The position numbers and the translations under genes are program-made. 64,000 nt of DNA from Acidobacterium sp. S8. Lineage in GTDB: Bacteria; Acidobacteriota; Terriglobia; Terriglobales; Acidobacteriaceae. The notes beneath the pieces were generated by a model. It searched no databases. It was given only the letters and a program-made list of their open reading frames with translations, and had not been told where the DNA came from. This document shows positions 17,734-26,645 of this stretch, in pieces. Each line of letters opens with the position of its first letter. Positions within the stretch are counted from its first letter, which is position 1. The DNA is taken from positions 612,729 through 676,728 of the forward strand of contig NZ_LMUM01000034.1 in assembly GCF_009765985.1 (NCBI RefSeq), given 5' to 3'.

Positions 17734-18294
17734 GTGTTAAAAAAACTCGCTGGTTTTGTACTTCTGCTTCTTCCTATGTCTTTGACTGCCCAAGTGGCTA
17801 CAGCCACCGAAGGCGGCGGACAGGGTCTCTCCTTCGGCGCAGAATACTCCAATTTTAGTCCTGACTGGGGTCATACTCGGCTGCAAGGTATAGCGGTTGT
17901 TGGCGATTTAGATGGAATTTTCCTGAAAAATCTCGGCATTGAAGGGGAAGCCAGGTGGTTGAACTTCAACCAACCATCTGGCGAGACAGAACAGAATTAC
18001 TTGATCGGTCCCCGTTACCGCCTTTACCGCTATCATAAGTTTAGTTTCTATGCTAAATTCTTGATGGGCGGTGGCTTTATTACCTATCCCAATAAGATTG
18101 GTACTGGTAGTTATTTCGCCTACGTCCCCGGAGGCACGGTAGAGTACCACCTAAATCATCACTGGGCCGTACGGGGTGACTACGAATATCAGACCTGGCC
18201 CGCCGCGCCTGGCCTTGCGTTCACATACCCAAGGCCAAGCCGCGGACTCACGCCAAACGGTTTCAGCGCTGGCGTTTCATACCACCTCTTCTAA
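17734..18294 (+). CDS. Small outer-membrane beta-barrel protein
   Basis: This 186-residue protein starts with GTG at 17734, with TGGAG eight bases upstream. After a signal peptide (MLKKLAGFVLLLLPMSLTAQ) it alternates short amphipathic strands with turns (LSFGAEYSNFSP, GIEGEARWLNF, YLIGPRYRLYRYHKFSFYAKFLMGGGF, WAVRGDYEYQTW). It ends in GVSYHLF, a terminal aromatic typical of BAM-inserted OmpA/OmpW-size barrels. It is last in the cassette with the TonB-like and M48-like genes, 77 bases after the latter and just before a strong terminator. Confidence 0.8.
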   Translation: MLKKLAGFVLLLLPMSLTAQVATATEGGGQGLSFGAEYSNFSPDWGHTRLQGIAVVGDLDGIFLKNLGIEGEARWLNFNQPSGETEQNYLIGPRYRLYRYHKFSFYAKFLMGGGFITYPNKIGTGSYFAYVPGGTVEYHLNHHWAVRGDYEYQTWPAAPGLAFTYPRPSRGLTPNGFSAGVSYHLF

Positions 18295-18315
18295 ATTGCA
18301 AGGAATTAAGCATAA

Positions 18316-18350
18316 GAAAAAGCCCCGGAGTATTGCTCCGGGGCTTTTTC
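18316..18350. terminator. Bidirectional rho-independent terminator
   Basis: A perfect 15-bp stem (GAAAAAGCCCCGGAG at 18316-18330 with its complement at 18336-18350) has a five-base loop and A/T tracts on both sides. It lies between two convergent beta-barrel genes, 21 bases after the stop of one and 19 bases after the stop of the other, so it can end both transcripts. Confidence 0.92.
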
Positions 18351-18369
18351 TTTCTACAAACCTAAGCGA

Positions 18370-18969
18370 TTAGAAGTGGTAGGCCACACCAATCGTCGGA
18401 TTATTGATGTTGTAATACCGATTCGTGCGGTAGTCAGTAAGCCCGAAATTCGGAGCCTTCACCACGATCCCGCGATACTCCACTCGAATATCCCAGCTCG
18501 GGCTCAGCTCATAAGCGATCCCACCGCCGTAAAACCCACCTACGTCAGTGCTCTGTTTGGCGTCTAGATCGGTCGTTTTCTGGTCCTTGATAGGTGAAAA
18601 GATGTAACCACCCACACCAGCCTCGACGAACGGATTAAAATTCCTGAAACTGAAGTTATAAACATATGCGGCTGAGACTTCCTGCATGCGAGTGTGAATG
18701 CGAATGGAGTTGAAGCTGGTCACATACTTCTGCACGTCCTGGTTGTACTGGTAATTCGCCTCAAGCCCACTGCGCGGTGTCAGCATATAACGGTAGCTGC
18801 CCAGCGCACCCCATATGCCGATGGTGGCGTCCTGCTGCACCGTGTTGCCAACTACGTGTGGAGGAATCAAGCCTGCGAGGCTCAAGCTGACATCCTGTCT
18901 ACTTTCCTGTGCAAACCCAGCCACTGTCGAAAATGACAGCAACGCTAAAGACAACAAAATCTTCTTCAT
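18370..18969 (-). CDS. Outer-membrane beta-barrel protein
   Basis: This 199-residue protein has a signal peptide (MKKILLSLALLSFSTVAGFAQ). The mature part is an 8-strand-like barrel with alternating strands (GSYRYMLTPRSGLEANYQY, EVSAAYVYNFSFRNFNPFVEAGVGGYIF, GGIAYELSPSWDIRVEYRGIV) and ends in GVAYHF, a typical outer-membrane insertion signal. It resembles OmpA-like or opacity-type barrels common in Acidobacteriota. It is convergent with another small barrel gene. The two share overall plan but no obvious recent duplication. No ligand can be inferred. Confidence 0.8.
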   Translation of the reverse strand: MKKILLSLALLSFSTVAGFAQESRQDVSLSLAGLIPPHVVGNTVQQDATIGIWGALGSYRYMLTPRSGLEANYQYNQDVQKYVTSFNSIRIHTRMQEVSAAYVYNFSFRNFNPFVEAGVGGYIFSPIKDQKTTDLDAKQSTDVGGFYGGGIAYELSPSWDIRVEYRGIVVKAPNFGLTDYRTNRYYNINNPTIGVAYHF

Positions 18970-19097
18970 CCGTTCGTGAACCTCTCGCCTGCTAAAAGCT
19001 CCGCAGGCACAACGCCTCTCGGGCTCGTCAAATTAAAATTTTGAATGGACTCGAAAGCCCACCTCGTCATTGTACCTGCCGGAGGCCATTTGCACAG

Positions 19098-20042
19098 CTA
19101 CCGTTTCACGTCTTTAGACGCGCCAACGTTCTTCTCGTCATACAGAAACGGCCTACCGCGGTCCGCAGCCAGTGAGCGAACCACCCGCATTAAGGCCAGC
19201 GCCGCATATGACAATGTTCCATGCCTGCGATAGACGAGCCATAGATGCCGCGCGCAATCCAGTTCCGGAACAGCCACCGTTACCAGCTCGCCGCGCGCCA
19301 CTTCCGTCTGCACGGATAACGCCGGCACCAGAGCCACGCCATTGCCGCTGGCGACGAAGCGTTTGATCGCCTCCAGGCTGGGCAGTTCCACGCCAATATT
19401 GAGCGGTGTCTTGTGCTTTGCAAACGATTCCTCGACCAGCTTCCGGCGTGGCGATGTGACATTGTGCGCAATGAAATTTTCCGCGCCAAGATCGCGGATG
19501 CGTACCTTTTTCTCACGTGCCAGCACATGCTTCGGGTGCACTACGAACGTCAATTCATCCGAATAGACAGCGATCGCATCGAGTTGCTCATCCTCCGGCT
19601 TGAAAGAAACAATGCCAAGCTCCACCGTACGTCGCTGTACATCGTCAGGAATTCGGCTCGCTAACGACCGCTGCACCAGGATAGAAATTTGCGGGCATTG
19701 CCGCCGAAATTCATCCAGCACCGGCAGCAGGTACAAGCAGGTATACTCATTCGCCGCCAGTGTCAGCCGTCCCCGCTCGAGCGACCGCACTTCTTCGAGC
19801 GCGCTGGTAGCCTCATTCCGCAGATTCAAAAGGCGTTCCGCGTACTCGCGCAACACCTCGCCAGCTGCTGTCAGGGTTCCGTCACGCGAGGCCCGCTCAA
19901 AAAGCGGTTCGCCAAATTCATCCTCAAGCTTCCGAATCACCTGGCTCACCGCAGGCTGCGTGCGATGCAGTCGGACAGCAGCACGAGAAAAGCTGCGCTC
20001 CTTCACTACGGTCAGAAAAGTTTCAAGTTGGGATAATTCCAT
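19098..20042 (-). CDS. LysR-family transcriptional regulator
   Basis: This 314-residue protein has the N-terminal winged helix-turn-helix of the family (residues 1-62, LSQLETFLTVVKERSFSRAAVRLHRTQPAVSQVIRKLEDEFGEPLF split across its helices). A two-lobed periplasmic-binding-protein-like effector domain follows (about 90-290, GRLTLAANEYTCLYLLPVLDEF). It is divergent from leuA with about 130 bases between the two starts, the classic arrangement for a LysR regulator acting on its neighbour. Control of the leucine/isoleucine genes is therefore likely but not shown. The effector is unknown. Confidence 0.9.
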   Translation of the reverse strand: MELSQLETFLTVVKERSFSRAAVRLHRTQPAVSQVIRKLEDEFGEPLFERASRDGTLTAAGEVLREYAERLLNLRNEATSALEEVRSLERGRLTLAANEYTCLYLLPVLDEFRRQCPQISILVQRSLASRIPDDVQRRTVELGIVSFKPEDEQLDAIAVYSDELTFVVHPKHVLAREKKVRIRDLGAENFIAHNVTSPRRKLVEESFAKHKTPLNIGVELPSLEAIKRFVASGNGVALVPALSVQTEVARGELVTVAVPELDCARHLWLVYRRHGTLSYAALALMRVVRSLAADRGRPFLYDEKNVGASKDVKR

Positions 20043-20171
20043 AAGGATGAAAGAGCTAGAAGAGGCCGGTTTCTAGCATCATAACTAAAATTTATAATAA
20101 ATCAAGAAATTAGAAATTTGAATTATGTCTTATCTTTTGAGAAACTAGCTTCATTCGAGGTTGGCCCCGAT
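20043..20171. promoter_or_regulatory. Divergent promoter region between the LysR gene and leuA
   Basis: The stretch 20084-20125 is strikingly AT-rich (ACTAAAATTTATAATAAATC and nearby AAATTAGAAATTTGAATT) in an otherwise GC-rich region. It contains imperfect repeats of AAATTT and TTAGAAA type with T-N11-A-like spacing. This fits a LysR binding site plus two back-to-back promoters. The assignment is by composition and position only. Confidence 0.4.
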
Positions 20172-21371
20172 ATGGCACAGGACCGAGTTCTGTTTTTCGA
20201 TACGACCCTTCGCGATGGTGAGCAATCGCCCGGCTGCAGCATGACGCACGACGAAAAGGTCTGGATGGCTCATGCGCTTGAAGACCTGGGCGTAGACATT
20301 CTTGAGGCCGGCTTCGCGATTTCCTCCGACGGCGATTTCGCCGCCATTCAGGCCGTATCCAAAGAGATTCGCAAGCCGCGTATCGCCTCGCTCGCACGCG
20401 CCCGGCGCGAAGATATCGAACGGGCCGCCGCTTCTCTTGAGCACGCAGAGCATTCGCGCATTCATATCTTTCTCGCCAGCTCTGATATTCACCTAGAGTA
20501 CAAACTGAAGATCAGCCGCGAAGCAGCGCTCGAACAGGCGGCACAATCCGTAGCGCTCGCACGCACTTACGTCGATGACGTGGAGTTTTCGCCCGAAGAT
20601 TCAACCCGCACCGATATCGATTTTCTCTGCAAGATCGTCTCCGTGGCCATTGAAGCCGGAGCCACGACCATCAATATGCCGGACACGGTCGGTTACGCCA
20701 CGCCTAATGAGTACGCTGCCATGTTCCGCACTGTCCGCGAGCGAGTTCCAGGTGCGGATAAGGTCATCTTCTCCTCGCACTGTCACAACGATCTGGGTCT
20801 GGCCGTCGCCAATTCCCTGGGAGCTATCGAAGGCGGTGCGCGTCAGGTGGAATGTACTATCAACGGCATCGGTGAGCGCGCCGGCAATGCAGCTATCGAA
20901 GAGATTGCAGCCGCTCTCAGCGTGCGCCGCGACAAATATCCAGTCGAGCACAATCTCAAGCTCGATCAGCTGTATCCTACCAGCCAGCGCCTGGCGCAAG
21001 TCATCAGCTTCGCCCCTTCGCCCAACAAGGCAATCGTCGGCAGCAATGCCTTCGCGCATGAGGCGGGCATCCATCAGCATGGCGTGCTGTCGAATCCACT
21101 GACTTACGAGATCATGACGCCTGCTTCTGTCGGCGTTCCGGCAAACCGCATGGTGCTCGGTAAGCATTCGGGCCGCCACGCATTGCGCTCACGTCTTGTC
21201 GATCTTGGGTATCACCTGGAAGCTTCCGATCTCGACGCAGCCTACCGCGCATTCACAGAACTGGCCGATAAAAAGAAGTCTGTCTATGACCAGGATCTGA
21301 TCAACCTTGTCGCACACCACAAGCGCCATCATGATCTGATCTCCGCTGAGCCAGTCAGCGAAGCCAGTTGA
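20172..21371 (+). CDS. leuA: 2-isopropylmalate synthase, short form without regulatory domain
   Basis: The enzyme condenses acetyl-CoA with 2-oxoisovalerate, the first step of leucine synthesis. Start ATG 20172 gives 399 residues; an in-frame ATG at 20118 would add 18 residues unlike the family. The TIM-barrel motifs DTTLRDGEQSPG, SSHCHNDLGLAVANS and GIGERAGNAAIEE are intact. The protein ends soon after the LeuA subdomains, at DQDLINLVAHHK, so the C-terminal leucine-binding domain of about 120-130 residues is absent. Typical LeuA has about 510-550 residues. Some short LeuA and homocitrate-synthase-like enzymes exist, but synteny with leuBCD supports leucine synthesis. Confidence 0.9.
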   Translation: MAQDRVLFFDTTLRDGEQSPGCSMTHDEKVWMAHALEDLGVDILEAGFAISSDGDFAAIQAVSKEIRKPRIASLARARREDIERAAASLEHAEHSRIHIFLASSDIHLEYKLKISREAALEQAAQSVALARTYVDDVEFSPEDSTRTDIDFLCKIVSVAIEAGATTINMPDTVGYATPNEYAAMFRTVRERVPGADKVIFSSHCHNDLGLAVANSLGAIEGGARQVECTINGIGERAGNAAIEEIAAALSVRRDKYPVEHNLKLDQLYPTSQRLAQVISFAPSPNKAIVGSNAFAHEAGIHQHGVLSNPLTYEIMTPASVGVPANRMVLGKHSGRHALRSRLVDLGYHLEASDLDAAYRAFTELADKKKSVYDQDLINLVAHHKRHHDLISAEPVSEAS

Positions 21372-21460
21372 GAAGGCGAACGCAAGATCCTCCGACTTCG
21401 CTGCGCTGAAGATAAACAATGACTGTGATTGCATCGCTAGCAGAGAGATAGGGAAAAGTA

Positions 21461-21518
21461 GAAGCACCGGGCTTCAGCCCAGTGAAACGAGCACAGAAGA
21501 GAGGGGTTTGAGCCCCGG
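21461..21518 (+). repeat. Palindromic repeat, family B (copy 1, before leuB)
   Basis: Two linked hairpins: CACCGGGCTTCAGCCCAGTG near 21465-21484 and a second GGGGTTTGAGCCCC unit at 21503-21516. A near-identical two-hairpin element lies upstream of ilvC (29047-29107) and a diverged one before the gene at 45102. There is no T-tract after either stem, so it resembles a REP-type element more than a terminator. It ends about 25 bases before the leuB start. Confidence 0.7.
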
Positions 21519-21542
21519 AAGCTCTTGGGAGAAAGCATAAAG

Positions 21543-22652
21543 ATGAAGCTGAAGGTTCTTGTTGTTGCCGGAGATGGTATTGGCCCCGAAGTCACCGCGG
21601 AAGCATCGCGCATTTTGCGCTCGGTCGCAGAACTCGGCGGGTACGAGTTTGAATTTCGCGAAGCGCTGATCGGTGGCGCGGCCATCAAGGCACAAGGCAC
21701 GCCCCTGCCCCAGGCAACCTTGGATGGCGCACTGGAAAGCGATGCCGTGCTCCTCGGAGCGGTCGGTGGCAATGAGTTCAACTCCCTTCCGCCCGACAAG
21801 CGTCCCGAAGCCGGTCTACTGCAGATCCGCCAGGCGCTCGGCGGCTTCGCTAATCTGCGCCCGGCCTTCGCACATCCGGCGCTTGCAGCGAATTCACCCC
21901 TGAAGCCGGAAGTCATCGACGGTGCCGACATCCTCTTTGTCCGCGAACTGCTCGGCGGTCTCTATTTTGGCGAGCCGCGCCAATGGGATCGCGAAGCCGG
22001 TTCGGCCTGGAACACAATGCGTTATACCCGTGATGAAGTCATCCGCGTGGCCCGTGTCGCCTTTGAACTCGCGCAGAAGCGCCGCAAAAAACTGACATCC
22101 GTCGATAAGGCCAACGTCCTCGAAGTCTCACAGCTCTGGCGCGCCACTGTCACCGAAGTCGCCAAGGATTATCCCGACGTGACCCTTGATCATCAATACG
22201 TCGACGCCATGTCCATGCACCTGATGAATACACCGCGCAGTTATGACGTGGTGCTCACCGAAAACCTCTTCGGCGACATTCTCTCCGACGAGTCCGCCGT
22301 CATCACGGGATCGCTCGGCATGCTGCCCTCGGCCACCATCGGCGGACAGGTGAATCTTTACGAGCCGGTCCACGGTTCCGCGCCCGATATTGCAGGCAAA
22401 GGACTCGCGAATCCATTAGGAGCGATTCTTACGGCAGCGATGCTGCTCCGCCACTCAGGAAATCTTGAACAGGACGCAGCCGCCATTGAAACCGCTGTCC
22501 GCAAAGTTCTCGAGCAGGGCTACCGCACCGCTGACCTTGCCCGCAGTGAGAAGGACAAGAAGATGGTGCTCTCGACGCAGGAGATGGGCAAGCAGGTACA
22601 CGAAACGTTGAACGAGATCATCGACAGACGGCAAGCCATGCACGCCGTTTAG
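21543..22652 (+). CDS. leuB: 3-isopropylmalate dehydrogenase
   Basis: This 369-residue enzyme oxidises and decarboxylates 3-isopropylmalate to 2-oxoisocaproate with NAD+. The start is ATG 21543, with GGGAG upstream; an alternative TTG six codons earlier is less likely. It shows [19 protein letters not shown], the substrate-binding [13 protein letters not shown] loop, the cofactor region [13 protein letters not shown] and [29 protein letters not shown]. Length is typical. It lies 171 bases after leuA, the gap being filled mainly by a family B repeat, so cotranscription is probable. Confidence 0.97.
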   Translation: MKLKVLVVAGDGIGPEVTAEASRILRSVAELGGYEFEFREALIGGAAIKAQGTPLPQATLDGALESDAVLLGAVGGNEFNSLPPDKRPEAGLLQIRQALGGFANLRPAFAHPALAANSPLKPEVIDGADILFVRELLGGLYFGEPRQWDREAGSAWNTMRYTRDEVIRVARVAFELAQKRRKKLTSVDKANVLEVSQLWRATVTEVAKDYPDVTLDHQYVDAMSMHLMNTPRSYDVVLTENLFGDILSDESAVITGSLGMLPSATIGGQVNLYEPVHGSAPDIAGKGLANPLGAILTAAMLLRHSGNLEQDAAAIETAVRKVLEQGYRTADLARSEKDKKMVLSTQEMGKQVHETLNEIIDRRQAMHAV

Positions 22653-22704
22653 TCCGACGAAGAATGACGGATAAATGATTTTCGATTTACCAAGGGAACA
22701 TATC

Positions 22705-22740
22705 GGGTGCCCCAGGTTCGTGAAGCTAACCTGGGTTTCT
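22705..22740 (+). repeat. Palindromic hairpin between leuB and leuC (terminator-like or repeat)
   Basis: CCCAGGTT (22711-22718) pairs with AACCTGGG (22728-22735) around a nine-base loop and is followed by TTTCTTAG, which makes it look like a weak terminator. Its opening GGGTGCCCCA is shared with the family A repeats in this window, so it may be a diverged repeat instead. Read-through to leuC would be needed for a single leu operon. Confidence 0.55.
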
Positions 22741-22769
22741 TAGCCCGGCGATTGAAAACGGGAGTCAGA

Positions 22770-24196
<1,427 letters not shown>

Positions 24197-24197
<1 letters not shown>

Positions 24198-24793
24198 TGC
24201 AGCCATTCCGCACGCTCACATCCGTCGTTACGCCGCTTGACCGCGTCAACGTCGATACCGACCAGATCATTCCAAAGCAGTTCCTGAAGCGCATCGAGCG
24301 CACCGGCTACGGCGAGTTTCTCTTCTTTGATTGGCGGCAGGACCCGAATTTCGAAATCAACCAGCCACGTCACAAGAGCTCGCAGATTCTCGTTGCCGCT
24401 AAGAATTTCGGCTGCGGCTCCTCGCGCGAACACGCAGCCTGGGCGCTCTCTGATTTCGGCTACCGCTGCGTTATCGCGCCTTCATTCGCGGACATCTTTC
24501 ACTCGAATGCCGGCAAGAACGGCATTCTGCTCATCACACTGCCAGAAGAACAGGTACAGGCGCTGCTTGATCGCGCTGCGAAGACGGAAGGCTACAAGCT
24601 ACACGTCTCACTCGAAGACGAGACTGTCCACGACGATCAGGGATTCTCGGCGAAGTTCTCTATCGATCCCTTTCGCCGCTACTGCCTGCTCGAAGGGCTG
24701 GATGACATCGGCCTCACGCTGCGTCATGCCGACAAGCTCGACAATTTCGAACAAGCCCACAATACCAAACACTGGCTCGCGCCCAGAACATAA
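24197..24793 (+). CDS. leuD: 3-isopropylmalate dehydratase small subunit
   Basis: This 198-residue swivel-domain subunit pairs with LeuC. It begins at the ATG overlapping the leuC stop and shows NVDTDQIIPKQFLKRIERTGYGEFLFFDWR and the substrate-binding loop LVAAKNFGCGSSREHAAWAL. APSFADIFHSNAGKNGIL and the C-terminal FSIDPFRRYCLLEGLDDIGLTL are also present. Length is typical for the bacterial form. ilvD follows after 33 bases, so the leucine and the common branched-chain genes appear to form one transcription unit. Confidence 0.97.
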
Positions 24794-24826
24794 ACCACGA
24801 CGCGCCTAACCACTCGGAGAAGCACA

Positions 24827-26515
24827 TTGAGTCAGAACGGCAAAGACGACGCAAAGAGAATCAGCAACGCTCTCACAGAAGGCCCCAATCGTGCCGGAGC
24901 GCGTGCCATGTTGCGCAGCATCGGCTTCACGAAAGAAGACCTGTATAAGCCCATCATCGGCATCGCCAATACGTGGACGGAGATCGGCCCTTGCAACTTC
25001 CATCTGCGCACCATCGCTGAAGCTGTAAAGCAGGGCATCCGCGAAGCAGGCGGCACTCCGATGGAGTTCAACACCATCACCATCTCCGACGGCATCACCA
25101 TGGGCACCGAGGGCATGAAGGCCTCACTCATCAGCCGCGAGGTGATTGCCGACTCAGTCGAGCTCGTAACGCGCGGCAATCTCTTCGACGGCCTCGTCTG
25201 CATCGCCGGCTGTGATAAGAACATGCCCGGCACCGTCATGTCGCTCGCGCGCCTCAACATCCCCGGCCTCATGCTCTACGGCGGCTCCATCGCGCCCGGC
25301 TATCTCAACAACAAAGCCATCACCATTCAGGATGTCTACGAAGCCATCGGCGCACACTCCGCCGGTAAGCTCAGCGACGCCGGACTCGAAGCTATCGAAG
25401 CCAATGCCTGTCCCGGCGCGGGAGCCTGCGGTGGCCAGTTCACTGCCAACACCATGGCCATGGCTTGCGAATTTCTCGGCATCTCGCCCATCGGTTTGTC
25501 GGGCGTGCCCGCCTTATCTCCCGAAAAGCACGCTGCCTCGCGCTTGGCCGGAGCGATGGTCATGGAACTCGCCCGCCAAAACCTGCGCCCCAGCCAGATC
25601 ATCACGCGTGAGTCGCTCGAAAACGCCATCACCGCGGTTGCCGCCTCCGGTGGATCGACCAACGCTGTTCTCCACCTGATCGCCATCGCCAATGAAGTCG
25701 GCATCAAGCTCACCGTCGATGACTTCGACCGGATCAGCCGCAACACGCCACTGCTCTGCGACCTCAAGCCCGGCGGCAAATACGTCGCAACCGACTACCA
25801 CAACGCAGGCGGCAGCCGTCTGCTCGCAGCGCGACTCATCGATGCCGGTCTTCTGCATAAAGACTGTATTCACGTCACCGGCCGCACCATCGCCGAAGAA
25901 GCAGCCGAAGCCGTCGAAGCGCCCGATCAGGATGTGATCCATCCCGCCTCATCGCCGATCAAGCCCACCGGCGGCCTGGTCATTCTCAAAGGCAATCTCG
26001 CGCCCGAAGGCTGCGTCATCAAGGTCGCAGGCCACAATCGCCTCGAGCATCGCGGGCCCGCGCGCGTCTTCGACTGCGAAGAAGATGCCTTCCGCGCCGT
26101 GGATTCCGGAAGCATCAAGCCGAATGAAGTCCTCGTCATCCGCTACGAAGGCCCCAAAGGCGGTCCCGGCATGCGAGAGATGCTTCAGATCACGGCTGCG
26201 CTTGTTGCCATTCCCGAATTATCGGAAACCGTCGCCCTGCTTACCGATGGCCGCTTCTCAGGAGCCACCCGCGGCCTCATGGTCGGACACGTTGCGCCGG
26301 AAGCCGCAGTCGGCGGTCCCATCGCCGCCATCCGAGAAGGTGACATCATTCACTTCGATATCCCGAACCGCAAGCTCGAAGTAGAGATACCGGAAAAAGA
26401 GTTACAGTCACGGTTACAAAACTGGAAGGCCCCCGAGCCGAAGTACAAACGCGGCGTCTTCCGCAAGTACGCCGATGCAGTTTCATCGGCATCGTTAGGC
26501 GCAGTTACGAACTAA
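24827..26515 (+). CDS. ilvD: Dihydroxy-acid dehydratase
   Basis: This 562-residue iron-sulfur enzyme dehydrates 2,3-dihydroxy acids to the 2-oxo acid precursors of valine, leucine and isoleucine. It starts with TTG at 24827, with CGGAGAAG just upstream. Cysteine motifs CIAGCDKNMPGTVM and ANACPGAGACGGQFTANTMA are intact, as are AASGGSTNAVLHLIAIANE, YEGPKGGPGMREML and DGRFSGATRGLMVGHVAPEA. Length is typical. It is followed by a 130-base gap containing two repeat-type palindromes before ilvB. Confidence 0.97.
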   Translation: MSQNGKDDAKRISNALTEGPNRAGARAMLRSIGFTKEDLYKPIIGIANTWTEIGPCNFHLRTIAEAVKQGIREAGGTPMEFNTITISDGITMGTEGMKASLISREVIADSVELVTRGNLFDGLVCIAGCDKNMPGTVMSLARLNIPGLMLYGGSIAPGYLNNKAITIQDVYEAIGAHSAGKLSDAGLEAIEANACPGAGACGGQFTANTMAMACEFLGISPIGLSGVPALSPEKHAASRLAGAMVMELARQNLRPSQIITRESLENAITAVAASGGSTNAVLHLIAIANEVGIKLTVDDFDRISRNTPLLCDLKPGGKYVATDYHNAGGSRLLAARLIDAGLLHKDCIHVTGRTIAEEAAEAVEAPDQDVIHPASSPIKPTGGLVILKGNLAPEGCVIKVAGHNRLEHRGPARVFDCEEDAFRAVDSGSIKPNEVLVIRYEGPKGGPGMREMLQITAALVAIPELSETVALLTDGRFSGATRGLMVGHVAPEAAVGGPIAAIREGDIIHFDIPNRKLEVEIPEKELQSRLQNWKAPEPKYKRGVFRKYADAVSSASLGAVTN

Positions 26516-26521
26516 AAGGAC

Positions 26522-26608
26522 GCGAGGACTTCAGTCCTCGCATTACGAATGAGTTTCAGGTTTTCATCCTGAGCGGAGCGCAAAGCGCGTGGTCGAAGGA
26601 CCTGCAGT
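26522..26608 (+). repeat. Two dispersed repeat units between ilvD and ilvB
   Basis: The first unit is a perfect hairpin, GCGAGGAC (26522-26529) and GTCCTCGC (26534-26541) with a TTCA loop and no T-tract. The second (26563-26608) begins TCATCCTGAGCGGAGCGC and ends GTCGAAGGACCTGC; it resembles the family C repeats (CATTCTGAGCGAAGCG) elsewhere in the window. Both lie inside the leu/ilv transcription unit, upstream of ilvB. Confidence 0.6.
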
Positions 26609-26645
26609 TTTATCGCTCAGCAGCACCTCATAGGAGTCAGACATC

